This document shows, piece after piece, positions 1 to 8,819 of a DNA stretch of 36,704 nucleotides. Numbering within the stretch: position 1 is the stretch's first letter; each line of letters begins with the position of its first letter. Source of the stretch: Bacteroidales bacterium KA00251 (GTDB lineage: Bacteria > Bacteroidota > Bacteroidia > Bacteroidales > Porphyromonadaceae); NCBI GenBank assembly GCA_001552775.1, contig KQ959261.1, forward strand, positions 6,814 through 43,517. The letters are read 5' to 3'. The position numbers were made by a program, and so were the translations under genes. A model generated the notes under the pieces. The model saw only the letters and a list, made by a program, of their open reading frames with translations. It was not told the origin of the DNA and searched no databases.

Positions 1-8
1 GATTGTCC

Positions 9-33
9 AGACTGTTGACTTTTGCAACAGTCT
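9..33 (+). terminator. hairpin at left edge, probable terminator of an upstream gene
   Basis: A 9-bp perfect stem, AGACTGTTG at 9-17 and CAACAGTCT at 25-33, encloses a 7-nt loop rich in T. It lies before the lepA promoter and no reading frame covers it. It probably ends a transcript entering from the left, but the upstream gene is outside the window and there is no long T-run after the stem. Confidence 0.5.
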
Positions 34-114
34 CTTAATGTGTAAAGAGGTGCATATACCAATTCATTGGGGGATAACCAGTGGAAGCTCTTTCCCCGAA
101 AAGGAATAAATATG

Positions 115-122
115 TAACTTTG
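115..122 (+). promoter_or_regulatory. probable lepA promoter, -7 box TAACTTTG
   Basis: TAACTTTG matches the Bacteroidetes -7 consensus TAnnTTTG. The -33 region about 20 nt upstream (around 91-95, TTTCC) is a poor match to TTTG. It would start a transcript near 128, giving a leader of about 90 nt before lepA. Confidence 0.55.
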
Positions 123-124
123 TA

Positions 125-197
125 CGGAAACGACCTATCTCTCATGAGGAATCTAAATTTAGCCAACTAAATGCTGTGAGATAGTCCTGTCGCTCCG
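125..197 (+). promoter_or_regulatory. structured 5' leader of lepA
   Basis: Nested complementary segments fill the leader: CGGA 125-128 with TCCG 194-197, CGAC 131-134 with GTCG 189-192, CTATCTC 135-141 with GAGATAG 178-184, and an inner hairpin ATTTAG 157-162 with CTAAAT 167-172. The arms stack in the right order to make one long rod with small internal loops. It matches no riboswitch class I know. It ends about 20 nt before the lepA ATG. Its function is inferred only from position and fold. Confidence 0.5.
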
Positions 198-218
198 CCG
201 AACTAAGAAAAATTGAAG

Positions 219-2006
219 ATGAGAAACATTCGCAACTTTTGTATTATAGCTCATATTGACCACGGAAAAAGTACGTTAGCCGATCGCTTGCTTGATGAAA
301 CTGGTACCGTAGAGAAAAAAGACTCTCGCAACCAAGTCCTTGACGACATGGATCTTGAAAGGGAACGAGGGATTACTATCAAGAGTCACGCTATCCAGAT
401 GGCTTATGAGGAAGGCGGAGAAGTCTACACTCTCAATCTAATTGATACACCGGGACACGTTGATTTTAGCTATGAGGTATCTCGTTCCATTGCTGCGTGT
501 GAGGGGGCTTTACTTGTGGTAGATGCTTCTCAAGGAATTCAAGCACAGACGATCAGCAATCTTTATCTCGCAATAGAACACGATTTAGAGATTATTCCCG
601 TTATCAATAAGATAGACTTACCAGGCGCTAATCCCAACGAAGTGGAGGATCAAATCGTAGAACTCTTGGGATGTGCTCCTAGCGATATCCTTAGAGCTAG
701 CGGTAAAACGGGTGAAGGCGTGAAAGATATTTTACATGCTATAGTTAATCGTATCCCTAGCCCTACGGGAGATCCCGAGGCCCCTCTTCAATGTCTTGTC
801 TTTGACTCGGTCTTTAACCCCTTCCGTGGTATTATAGCATATTATAAGGTAGTCAACGGCTCTATAGCTAAAGGGGATAAAGTGAAGTTTATTGCCACTG
901 GTATGGAGTACGATGCCGACGAGGTGGGAATCTTAAAACTTGATATGCAACCTCGAGATCGTATAGCTACAGGCGATGTGGGCTACATCATATCAGGAAT
1001 TAAAGATAGTAAAGAGGTACGAGTTGGGGATACGATCACCCATATTGATAGACCGGCAGAACGTGCTATAGAGGGTTTTAAAGAGGTAAAGCCAATGGTC
1101 TTTGCAGGAGTGTATCCTATAGATACAGAAGATTTTGAAAATTTGCGTACTTCTTTGGAGAAACTTCAGCTCAATGATGCTTCTCTTACCTTTACCCCCG
1201 AGAGCAGTGCTGCACTAGGATTTGGATTCCGATGCGGATTCCTTGGTCTTCTTCATATGGAGATTGTACAAGAGCGGTTGGATAGAGAGTTTAATATGGA
1301 TGTAATCACGACTGTGCCCAACGTTTCCTATAAAGTCTATGACAAGGTGGGGCATGCGATCGAGGTACATAATCCTTCAGGATTGCCCGATCCAGCTAAG
1401 ATAGATTACATTGAGGAACCCTATATTCGAGCTACCATCATTACGAAAGCCGACTACATAGGTCCAGTAATGACTCTTTGTCTTGATAAGCGAGGAATAC
1501 TTTTAAAGCAGCACTTTATCACAGGAAATCGTGTTGAAGCGGTGTTTGATATGCCTCTGGGAGAGATTGTAATTGACTTTTACGACAAATTGAAAAGCAT
1601 TTCTCGTGGGTATGCCTCTTTTGATTATCACTTGTCAGATTTTCGCCTCTCTAAACTAGTAAAGCTAGACATATTGCTTAATGGTGAGCCTGTTGATGCT
1701 TTGTCTACGCTAACGCATATCGACAATAGTGTGACCTTGGGGCGAAGAATGTGTGAAAAGCTTAAAGAGCTAATTCCCCGACAACAATTTGATATTGCCA
1801 TACAGGCCGCTATAGGAGCTAAGATCATAGCGCGAGAAACGATTAAGGCTGTTCGAAAAGATGTAACAGCCAAATGCTATGGAGGGGATATAAGTCGCAA
1901 GAGAAAACTCCTAGAAAAGCAAAAGGAGGGTAAAAAGCGAATGAAGCAGATTGGTACCGTACAGGTACCTCAAAAAGCCTTTCTTGCAGTGCTTAAACTG
2001 GACTAA
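219..2006 (+). CDS. lepA: elongation factor 4 (LepA), ribosome-associated GTPase
   Basis: LepA/EF4 is a translational GTPase that binds the ribosome and affects elongation and subunit biogenesis. The 595-residue product has all GTPase motifs: P-loop AHIDHGKST at 11-19, switch region with RERGITI near 48-54, DTPGH at 76-80 and NKID at 130-133. EF-G-like domains II, III and V follow, then the LepA-specific C-terminus ([19 protein letters not shown]). Length and ending are normal. A TTG at 213 would add two residues; I chose the ATG at 219 because LepA proteins begin with a short Met-x-Asn-Ile-Arg-Asn segment. dnaB follows after 38 nt, so the two may be cotranscribed. Confidence 0.98.
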   Translation: MRNIRNFCIIAHIDHGKSTLADRLLDETGTVEKKDSRNQVLDDMDLERERGITIKSHAIQMAYEEGGEVYTLNLIDTPGHVDFSYEVSRSIAACEGALLVVDASQGIQAQTISNLYLAIEHDLEIIPVINKIDLPGANPNEVEDQIVELLGCAPSDILRASGKTGEGVKDILHAIVNRIPSPTGDPEAPLQCLVFDSVFNPFRGIIAYYKVVNGSIAKGDKVKFIATGMEYDADEVGILKLDMQPRDRIATGDVGYIISGIKDSKEVRVGDTITHIDRPAERAIEGFKEVKPMVFAGVYPIDTEDFENLRTSLEKLQLNDASLTFTPESSAALGFGFRCGFLGLLHMEIVQERLDREFNMDVITTVPNVSYKVYDKVGHAIEVHNPSGLPDPAKIDYIEEPYIRATIITKADYIGPVMTLCLDKRGILLKQHFITGNRVEAVFDMPLGEIVIDFYDKLKSISRGYASFDYHLSDFRLSKLVKLDILLNGEPVDALSTLTHIDNSVTLGRRMCEKLKELIPRQQFDIAIQAAIGAKIIARETIKAVRKDVTAKCYGGDISRKRKLLEKQKEGKKRMKQIGTVQVPQKAFLAVLKLD

Positions 2007-2044
2007 TAGATCCCTAATACCTTAATTATAGATTGATTTTTTTC

Positions 2045-3529
2045 ATGGCGACAAGCAATAGCGGATCGAAACGCTCTACAAGAAATAAAAAAGAGACTCC
2101 CATAGCGGTAACCTCCTTTGATGGTCAAATACCTCCTCAGGCGATTGATATGGAGAAAGCAGTGCTGGGGGCTTTGATGCTAGAAAAAGATAGCTTTTTT
2201 GAGGTTTCTCAGTTGCTGACGACCAACTCCTTTTATGTGAAAGCTCATGAGTTGATCTTTGAGGCTATACAGACTTTAGCTGCTGCACAGAAGCCTATCG
2301 ATATGCTTACTGTCACAGAAGAACTAAGAAGGGTGGGCAACCTTGATCTTGTAGGAGGAGCCGTCTATATTTCCGAGCTTACGACTAACGTAGCAGGGGC
2401 TACAAACCTTGCATATCATGCTCATATTGTTGCAGACAAGGCGACGGGAAGAGAGCTTATTCGATTTGCAAGTAAGGTGATCTCCGATGCTTATGCCGAT
2501 AATGAGGAAGTGGATCTTCAAGTGCAGCAAGCTGAGGCAAAGCTCTTTGAACTCTCTCAGCAAAAGATGAGAAACGATACCGTACGTGCAGACTCTCTTC
2601 TTCCAACAGTCTTGCAGAGAATTCAGGATGCAGCGAACAAGTCGGATGGGATTAGTGGCTTAGCCTCAGGTTTTGATCGGGTAGATCGTGTTACTGCTGG
2701 GTGGCAGCCTGGTGAGTTGATTGTAATTGGTGCTCGTCCAGCCATGGGGAAAACAGCCTTTGCCCTGACTATGCTTAAAAGTCTATCAATTGATAGAGAG
2801 ATACCCACTCTTTTCTTTTCTTTGGAAATGTCCAATGAAGACCTAATGAATCGTGTGGTAAGCAATGTTTGTGAGATCCCTTTGCACAAGCTTCGTACTG
2901 GTCAGTTAGAGCCTTATGAGTGGGAGACTCTGAGTGCTAAGCAAGATACGATACAAGGAAAACCTCTTTTTTTGGATGAGACACCAGGTCTTTCTATCTT
3001 TGAACTTCGAAGCAAAGCGAGACGAGCCGTACATGAAAAAGGCGTGAAACTCGTAGTGATTGATTACTTGCAATTGATGTCGGCAGAAGGTTTTGCCTAT
3101 GGTAGTCGTGAGCAAGAAATTAGTCTCATTTCGAGATCGTTGAAATCGCTTGCAAAAGAGCTCGGAATACCCATTATTGCTTTGGCACAGCTCAATCGTG
3201 ATATAGAAAAACGGCAGCAAGGGGATGCCAATAGCCGTCAGCCACAGTTGAGCGACCTTCGTGAATCGGGAGCTATAGAACAAGATGCCGATATCGTCTG
3301 CTTCCTCCACAGACCCGAAGTGTACAATATCCTTACTTTCCCTGAAGATAATACTTCCACCAAAGGAATGGCAGTCTTTGTGATAGCTAAAAATAGAAAT
3401 GGAGAGATAGGTGACTTTCGGTTAAGCTTTAGGGGAGAATATGCAAAGTTTACCTCCGCTGATACACCTTCTATCATTCAAAATACTATAGTTGGTGCTG
3501 GAGGAGGGGGAGACTTTTTGCCTTACTAG
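2045..3529 (+). CDS. dnaB: replicative DNA helicase DnaB
   Basis: Hexameric helicase that unwinds DNA at the replication fork. The N-terminal primase-binding domain (about residues 28-140) begins IPPQAIDMEKAVLGALM. The RecA-like C-terminal domain has Walker A GARPAMGKT at 229-237, Walker B VVIDYLQLM, and the late motif GAIEQDADIV. The product is 494 residues, normal for the family, with a basic Ser/Lys/Arg-rich first 20 residues. An in-frame TTG at 2033 would add four hydrophobic residues; the ATG at 2045 is preferred. There is no sign of an intein, which DnaB genes sometimes carry. It sits 38 nt after lepA and 33 nt before mtaB. Confidence 0.98.
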   Translation: MATSNSGSKRSTRNKKETPIAVTSFDGQIPPQAIDMEKAVLGALMLEKDSFFEVSQLLTTNSFYVKAHELIFEAIQTLAAAQKPIDMLTVTEELRRVGNLDLVGGAVYISELTTNVAGATNLAYHAHIVADKATGRELIRFASKVISDAYADNEEVDLQVQQAEAKLFELSQQKMRNDTVRADSLLPTVLQRIQDAANKSDGISGLASGFDRVDRVTAGWQPGELIVIGARPAMGKTAFALTMLKSLSIDREIPTLFFSLEMSNEDLMNRVVSNVCEIPLHKLRTGQLEPYEWETLSAKQDTIQGKPLFLDETPGLSIFELRSKARRAVHEKGVKLVVIDYLQLMSAEGFAYGSREQEISLISRSLKSLAKELGIPIIALAQLNRDIEKRQQGDANSRQPQLSDLRESGAIEQDADIVCFLHRPEVYNILTFPEDNTSTKGMAVFVIAKNRNGEIGDFRLSFRGEYAKFTSADTPSIIQNTIVGAGGGGDFLPY

Positions 3530-3562
3530 TTTAGTTATAATTTGACAAGTGGAGCCTTCTTT

Positions 3563-4954
3563 ATGATCGACCCTTCTCTTTCTTCAGCCTCAATCGTGCA
3601 AAGGAACTTGACCTACTTGAAGGGGAAGAAAGCTTTGTATTATACGCTAGGGTGTAAACTCAACTTTGCAGAGACTTCTACATTATCTGGAGAGCTTGAG
3701 TCTCTCGGTGTAGATGTTGCTAGTGAAGGTGAGGAGGTGGATATTTGTATTATAAATACTTGTACTGTGACCTCTGTTGCGGATCGTAAGGCACGCTCTC
3801 TTATTCGTCAAGTTGCTCGTCAGCATCCTCGTGCCACAGTACTGGTGACAGGCTGTTATGCTCAACTTGCAGGAGAGCAATTGATCAAGATCCCAGGGGT
3901 CTCTCTTGTGGTGGGCGCAGGGAGGAAAAGCGAGATTGTAGATCATCTTGTTGATTACTTCGCTACTCCTCAGTCTGCGAAAAGTCAAAAGTCCTTACCT
4001 CTATTTTTGGCTGATCGAGAGCATATGCACCACTTTGAGGGAGGATGCTCTAAAGATGACCGCACACGTCATTTCTTGAAAGTTCAGGATGGATGCAACT
4101 GTGCCTGCTCGTACTGTACAATCCCCAAGGCGAGGGGAAGGAGTAGGAATGGCTCAATTGCTAGCCTTGTAGACCAAGCTAAGAAAGTGGTTGATGAAGG
4201 TGGAAAGGAAATTGTGCTAACTGGTGTAAACATTGGTGACTTTGGAAGAACAACGAAGGAGTCTTTAGTTGATCTAGTAAAGGCTCTTGATAAAGTGAAA
4301 GGAATAGAGCGCTATCGTATCAGTAGTCTAGAGCCCGACCTTATCAGCGATGAATTGATAGAAGTGGTTGCTGCCTCAGAGCACTTTATGCCCCACTGGC
4401 ACATTCCCCTACAGAGTGGGAGCGATCAAGTCCTTCAGCTAATGCGAAGACAGTATCGCACAAGGCTCTTCAGTGATAGGATAGAGCGGATCTACAAGAT
4501 AATGCCAGATTCTTTCATTGGTCTTGATGTAATTGTGGGGATGCGTGGCGAGACGGATGAGCTTTTTGAAGAGAGCCTTAGCTACCTTCGAAATATTCCC
4601 TTTACAAGATTGCATATTTTCCCATACAGCGAGCGAGAGGGCACAGATGCTTTGAAGATATATCCTATCGTTGCTCCTGCCATGAAGCGTATTCGTGCTA
4701 AGAAAATGAAAGAGGTTAGTGATCAACATATTGCCTCTTTTATGGAGAGTTTTTGTGGTAGTCATAGACCAGTCCTTTGGGAACGTAGTAACCGCGAGGG
4801 ATATATGAGTGGATTTACCGACAATTACATTCGGCTCATTGCTCCCTATGAAGAAGATTGTGCCGAAAGAATCACGCTTGCCAAGGTGGGGAAGCAGGTA
4901 AAGAGTGAGGAGTACTGCTATGCCGATGAAGTACAATGTGGCGAGAGTGTGTAA
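3563..4954 (+). CDS. mtaB: tRNA t6A37 methylthiotransferase MtaB (radical SAM)
   Basis: MtaB adds a methylthio group to N6-threonylcarbamoyladenosine at position 37 of ANN-decoding tRNAs, giving ms2t6A. The 463-residue product has the UPF0004 cysteines for the auxiliary 4Fe-4S cluster (C31 in TLGCKLN, C67 in INTCTVT, C98 in TGCYAQ). The radical-SAM triad is C178, C182 and C185 within DGCNCACSYC. A TRAM-like C-terminal region follows. The TLGCK start and INTCTVT favour MtaB over MiaB or RimO. An in-frame TTG at 3542 exists, but the ATG at 3563 gives the more usual length. The end overlaps a possible upstream start of the next gene by 19 nt. Confidence 0.93.
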   Translation: MIDPSLSSASIVQRNLTYLKGKKALYYTLGCKLNFAETSTLSGELESLGVDVASEGEEVDICIINTCTVTSVADRKARSLIRQVARQHPRATVLVTGCYAQLAGEQLIKIPGVSLVVGAGRKSEIVDHLVDYFATPQSAKSQKSLPLFLADREHMHHFEGGCSKDDRTRHFLKVQDGCNCACSYCTIPKARGRSRNGSIASLVDQAKKVVDEGGKEIVLTGVNIGDFGRTTKESLVDLVKALDKVKGIERYRISSLEPDLISDELIEVVAASEHFMPHWHIPLQSGSDQVLQLMRRQYRTRLFSDRIERIYKIMPDSFIGLDVIVGMRGETDELFEESLSYLRNIPFTRLHIFPYSEREGTDALKIYPIVAPAMKRIRAKKMKEVSDQHIASFMESFCGSHRPVLWERSNREGYMSGFTDNYIRLIAPYEEDCAERITLAKVGKQVKSEEYCYADEVQCGESV

Positions 4955-4992
4955 GAGAAGAGAAACGAAAATATCAACCAAGGAAAAAAAGA

Positions 4993-6090
4993 ATGGATAT
5001 TCATACTGTTTCGCAAGATACAGAAGCTAAAGGAAGGTCACAGGTGTCTCCTCCACTTACAGTGGCTATCCTCAACTGGAATGGGGCTACGCTATTGCAG
5101 AAATTTCTACCCTCAGTTGTGGAGTATACTCCTTCGCACCATGCAAAAATCTTGGTCATTGACAATGGTTCCACCGATCACTCGCTTCAACTTTTAAGGG
5201 AAGAGTTTCCTGAGGTGGAAGTTTTAGCTCTAGAAGAAAATCTCGGTTTTGCAGGTGGGTATAATGAAGTAATGAAGCGGATAGAAACTCCTTATGCTTG
5301 CTTGCTAAATAGTGATGTGCAGGTATCTAAGGATTGGATAGAATCCCCCCTGCGGATGCTGCAAGAAAATAGCAGTTTAGCTGCGGTGCAACCGAAGATT
5401 CTTTCCTATAAAAAACCGATCTGCTATGAGTATGCAGGAGCTGCAGGTGGTTTTCTTGATCGGCATGGTTATCCTTTTTGTCGAGGTCGTATATTTGCTA
5501 CGGTAGAAGAGGACAATGGACAATATGACAAGCCTACTGCTATAATGTGGGCATCAGGTGCAGCCCTTTTCGTGCGTAAAGAAGCTTTTCTTGCAGTTGG
5601 GGGCTTTGATATACATTTCTTTAGCCATATGGAAGAGATAGATCTTGCTTGGCGATTTCACCGCAAGGGGTATAATGTTTTTTATGATCCCACTTCCAAA
5701 GTATATCATGTAGGAGGAGCTACATTGCCATCCTCCTCCCCTCAAAAAACTTATTATAATTATCGCAACAACCTTCTGATGCTCTATAAAAATCTTCCTT
5801 ATGAGCGATCTAGGAGGCTGCTTCGGACTAGAAAGTGGCTTGACCTGTTAGCCACATTACCCCCTCTTTTATCGGGAAAGTGGGGACACTATAAAGCACA
5901 ACGCAAGGCCTGGAGAGATTTTCGTAAGATGAAAAGCTATTATGAACCTCCCCTAAACGTCTCTTCAGATGAAGTCTTGTGTCCTTTCTCAATTGTAGTG
6001 CAGTACTTTCTATGGGGAAGACGTTACTTTTCACAATTGCCCCGTGCTCTATTTCCATTACAACAATCCACTAAAAAAGAGATAAAATGA
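4993..6090 (+). CDS. family 2 glycosyltransferase (GT-A fold)
   Basis: Inverting glycosyltransferase that moves a sugar from a nucleotide donor to a surface-glycan acceptor; donor and acceptor cannot be told. The 365-residue protein has the GT2 domain from about residue 20: [12 protein letters not shown], then DNGSTD at 57-62 and the metal-binding NSDV at 106-109. A conserved [10 protein letters not shown] segment lies near residue 215. This pattern fits rhamnosyltransferase-like (WbbL/RfbF) proteins. The C-terminus is basic with no clear membrane span. An ATG at 4936 overlaps mtaB by 19 nt and would add 19 basic residues; the ATG at 4993, after an A-rich stretch, is preferred. Its stop overlaps the queF start as ATGA. 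Confidence 0.88.
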   Translation: MDIHTVSQDTEAKGRSQVSPPLTVAILNWNGATLLQKFLPSVVEYTPSHHAKILVIDNGSTDHSLQLLREEFPEVEVLALEENLGFAGGYNEVMKRIETPYACLLNSDVQVSKDWIESPLRMLQENSSLAAVQPKILSYKKPICYEYAGAAGGFLDRHGYPFCRGRIFATVEEDNGQYDKPTAIMWASGAALFVRKEAFLAVGGFDIHFFSHMEEIDLAWRFHRKGYNVFYDPTSKVYHVGGATLPSSSPQKTYYNYRNNLLMLYKNLPYERSRRLLRTRKWLDLLATLPPLLSGKWGHYKAQRKAWRDFRKMKSYYEPPLNVSSDEVLCPFSIVVQYFLWGRRYFSQLPRALFPLQQSTKKEIK

Positions 6091-6554
6091 TGAAAGAAAA
6101 AGAATCTCGAGCTGAAGAACTCACGCAACTTGGCAAGAAAACAGAATATAGACAGGACTATGCCCCCGACGTATTGGAGGCCTTTCACAATCGGCATCGT
6201 GATGTTGATTACCTTGTTCGCTTTGTTTGTCCAGAGTTTACTGCACTGTGTCCTATTACGGGACAGCCAGACTTTGCTACTATCTACATAAACTACATTC
6301 CAGATGATCTGATGGTAGAGAGTAAAAGTCTCAAGTTGTATCTTTTTAGCTTTCGCTCTCATGGTGCCTTTCACGAAGATTGTGTCAATATCATCATGAA
6401 AGACCTTATTCAGCTGATGAATCCCAAATATATAGAGGTGTGGGGTGACTTTACTCCAAGAGGAGGAATAAGCATTAAGCCTTATACCAATTATGGAAGA
6501 CCTGATACCTCTTACGAGCAAATTGCAAAAGAAAAACTCCTGAGGCAGGAATAA
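6087..6554 (+). CDS. queF: NADPH-dependent preQ0 reductase QueF
   Basis: QueF reduces the nitrile of 7-cyano-7-deazaguanine to the amine preQ1, the precursor inserted into tRNA on the way to queuosine. The 155-residue length is that of the short, single-domain class. The nucleophile is C55 in [10 protein letters not shown], with D62 seven residues later and the substrate-binding segment [13 protein letters not shown] at 78-90. The start overlaps the stop of the glycosyltransferase (ATGA), so translation is probably coupled. A second ATG lies at 6090. No preQ1 riboswitch is seen upstream; the gene is internal to the operon. With mtaB it is the second tRNA-modification gene in this run. Confidence 0.96.
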   Translation: MMKEKESRAEELTQLGKKTEYRQDYAPDVLEAFHNRHRDVDYLVRFVCPEFTALCPITGQPDFATIYINYIPDDLMVESKSLKLYLFSFRSHGAFHEDCVNIIMKDLIQLMNPKYIEVWGDFTPRGGISIKPYTNYGRPDTSYEQIAKEKLLRQE

Positions 6555-6582
6555 GCTCTTCAGAATAGTGCAGTTGGTTTCC

Positions 6583-7476
6583 ATGAAAAAGTACTTAGCA
6601 ATAGTTAATCCCATAGCAGGAGTAAAGGAGAAAGAGACTGCCATGAAGTTGCTTGCAAGAGCTTTTTCTGGTGAGGATGAACGTCTCTATTTTACTTTTA
6701 CAAGTGAGTATACCTCTGCTTTTACACTTGCCAAAGAGGCCATAACAAAGGGCTACGAGGCCTTGATCGCAATAGGAGGTGATGGAACCATCAATGAAGT
6801 TGCAGCAGCGTTATATAATTCTCCTCTTAAATTAGGAATTATACCCAAGGGAAGTGGAAATGGTATGGCTAGAGCTCTAGGCATACCGATAGACGACGAT
6901 GAAGCTGCAGTGGAGGTGATAAGACGTGCTCACGTTCGTGCAATAGACACTTCTTTTGCCAATGGAAGTCCTTTTTTCTGTACATTTGGAGTGGGCTTTG
7001 ATGCGGGGGTAACTCATCGTTATTCTGAAATTGCTTCACGAGGATTATTCTCATATCTCAAATCAGCAATTGACGAATATATTGGTTTTAAGCCCAAGAT
7101 GTATAAGATTACAGCAGGAGGTACAACTTTTTCTTGTGAAGCGATGCTTGTCACTTGTGCGAATATCGATCAGTATGGTAGCAATGCTTTTATAGCACCT
7201 GGGGCATCTCCTGATGATGGCTTACTAGACTTAGTAATAGTAAGTCCTATTTCGTTATTGCGTGTTCCTCAATTGGTCGTCCAGCTATTTACGAAAAGAA
7301 TAAGTCACAATACACAAGTTGAGTCGCTACGGTGTGCCGACATTACGATTGAGCGAGAAGAAGAGGGTATAGTGCAGGTTGATGGCGAAAGCTTAGAGAT
7401 GGGAAAGTCTATAGCTATAAAGGTAATTCCGCGAAGCCTGCAAGTTTATGTACCCGAGGAAAGATATGAAGAGTAG
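6583..7476 (+). CDS. diacylglycerol kinase-type lipid kinase (YegS/DagK family)
   Basis: The protein belongs to the DAGK catalytic-domain family, which phosphorylates diacylglycerol or related lipids, including sphingoid lipids in some Bacteroidetes. The 297-residue product starts MKKYLAIVNPIAG, has the nucleotide-binding GGDGTINEV at 65-73 and PKGSGNGMARALG near 88-100. A beta-rich second domain ends in VQVDGE-type sequence. The lipid substrate cannot be read from the sequence. A GTG at 6568 would add five residues; the ATG at 6583 is chosen because the domain starts immediately after it. It is the last gene of the + strand run and ends before a strong inverted repeat. Confidence 0.9.
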   Translation: MKKYLAIVNPIAGVKEKETAMKLLARAFSGEDERLYFTFTSEYTSAFTLAKEAITKGYEALIAIGGDGTINEVAAALYNSPLKLGIIPKGSGNGMARALGIPIDDDEAAVEVIRRAHVRAIDTSFANGSPFFCTFGVGFDAGVTHRYSEIASRGLFSYLKSAIDEYIGFKPKMYKITAGGTTFSCEAMLVTCANIDQYGSNAFIAPGASPDDGLLDLVIVSPISLLRVPQLVVQLFTKRISHNTQVESLRCADITIEREEEGIVQVDGESLEMGKSIAIKVIPRSLQVYVPEERYEE

Positions 7477-7590
7477 AGCGTGTACTTCTTTTCCTTGTAA
7501 TCGCGAGTTGCTAAAAAATAAGCTTTTCCAAGGTGTACTAGAAAAGTGGCCAAGAGATAATCTTTGAAACAAGAAAATAGTGTAGATTAT

Positions 7591-7639
7591 ATCCAAAAGA
7601 GGTCTGAAGATCAATAGAGTCTTCAGACCTCTTTTGGAT
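7591..7639. terminator. 20-bp inverted repeat between convergent genes
   Basis: Arms 7591-7610 and 7620-7639 are perfectly complementary over 20 bp with a 9-nt loop. The repeat lies between the lipid kinase (+) and cdsA (-). Its A4/T4 edges would give a short U stretch on either strand, so it most likely terminates both transcripts. The rest of 7477-7731 holds no gene I can support. Confidence 0.75.
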
Positions 7640-7731
7640 TGATAAAGGAGTCTCAATAGGGTGAATTTGTATGTTGTCCTTCGGAGTAAAACGAAGTTAG
7701 CCTTCCTGAAGTGAGAAAAATGTTAGATTCT

Positions 7732-8601
7732 CTAGAGAGGAAGGAAAGTGGCCGTGACGATAAAGGATCCAGCTATCGCAAAAAGGAAGCTATCTATACG
7801 GTCTAAAACCCCACCATGTCCAGGGATAAGTGATCCTGAGTCCTTCACCCCAGAACGTCTTTTGAGCATTGATTCAAAGAGATCACCCAAGTCTGCCAAA
7901 AGCCCTATCATCAAGCCATACAAAAGCATTACTCCTATAGAGTGGTGTCCAAAGAAATCGGGGAAAAAGCAAGTCATCAATACTCCCAGTAGAGTAGAAG
8001 TGAGAAGTCCCCCAACAAAGCCCTCTATAGTTTTGTGAGGAGAGAGCCGAGGAAAGAGAGGGGTTTTGCCAAAGAGACTCCCTATAATATAAGCTCCAGT
8101 GTCGTTGCCCCAAACAATAATGAAGACGGAAAGAACGCGTGCTCCAGAGAAGAGAGTCTCCTCAAAGGGGCGTGGATAAAAGCTTATAAGCGAAGCAATA
8201 AAAAAAGGTAATCCTATGTAGACAAGGGGGAAAACAGAATTGCAGATGGTGCGGATTTCATTGCCCTCATCAGAGAAAAGACTTCGGGCAAAAATATAAA
8301 AAAGGTAAGCAACAAGAGGTACCCATACGGCAAGTGTGTATGTTCTACTGTTAATCATGTAGCCCATTAAGAAGACCCATACAACGGCGCAGGCATCAAT
8401 TGCTACTCTAAAAGGTCGCTTGCGAGAAATCCCCGACATCATATTGTACTCAATCACTGCACAGATCGCAAAGAAAGAAAATAGGATAAAGAAGAAAATC
8501 CCATTTTTTAATAGGAGAGCCAATAATATAAGGGAGACGTAAGCAATGCCCGAAATGCTCCTTTTAAGAAGAGCGTGTGAGGAGGAAATGGAGATCTTCA
8601 T
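7732..8601 (-). CDS. cdsA: phosphatidate cytidylyltransferase CdsA
   Basis: CdsA makes CDP-diacylglycerol from phosphatidate and CTP, the precursor of all membrane phospholipids. The 289-residue product is largely hydrophobic with about eight membrane segments, beginning near residues 16-45. The family signature is present near the C-terminus: LKRRSGVKDSGSLIPGHGG followed by VLDRIDS, with the metal-binding Asp residues and the HGG turn. Length is normal. The gene is downstream of ftsH, a common Bacteroidetes order, but here a strong palindrome and about 170 nt lie between them, so cdsA probably has its own promoter. I did not find a good -7 box there. Confidence 0.95.
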   Translation of the reverse strand: MKISISSSHALLKRSISGIAYVSLILLALLLKNGIFFFILFSFFAICAVIEYNMMSGISRKRPFRVAIDACAVVWVFLMGYMINSRTYTLAVWVPLVAYLFYIFARSLFSDEGNEIRTICNSVFPLVYIGLPFFIASLISFYPRPFEETLFSGARVLSVFIIVWGNDTGAYIIGSLFGKTPLFPRLSPHKTIEGFVGGLLTSTLLGVLMTCFFPDFFGHHSIGVMLLYGLMIGLLADLGDLFESMLKRRSGVKDSGSLIPGHGGVLDRIDSFLFAIAGSFIVTATFLPL

Positions 8602-8771
8602 AAGATGTATGTACTTGTTTAGTAAAAAAAGAATGTCCCCATATAGAGATTATAATCTGTGTATTATACTTAATTTCAAATGCTTTGTGGGTGGAAGTAT
8701 AATTGTGATAAGGAAGAGAGTAAGTCTCTCTCTGTTTGATTTTGTATTGTCTTGTGTCAGTTACCAATATA

Positions 8772-8815
8772 AATTTCCCATTTTAGCGAGATATATCTCG
8801 CTAAAATGGGAAATT
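8772..8815 (-). terminator. perfect 44-nt palindrome after ftsH
   Basis: The segment is fully self-complementary: two 22-nt arms meet at 8793/8794. It begins five nt after the ftsH stop on the minus strand. The outer part is A/T-rich (AATTT, ATTTTAG) with a CCC/GGG clamp and a central GAGATATATCTC. As RNA it would form a very stable hairpin with a tight loop. It most likely ends the gyrB-ftsH transcript. There is no separate T-run beyond the stem. Confidence 0.75.
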
Positions 8816-8819
8816 GTAT

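Noticed and set aside
6040-6090. preQ1 riboswitch before queF
   Set aside because: queF overlaps the preceding coding sequence and the upstream bases are coding; no preQ1 fold is possible there without a leader.
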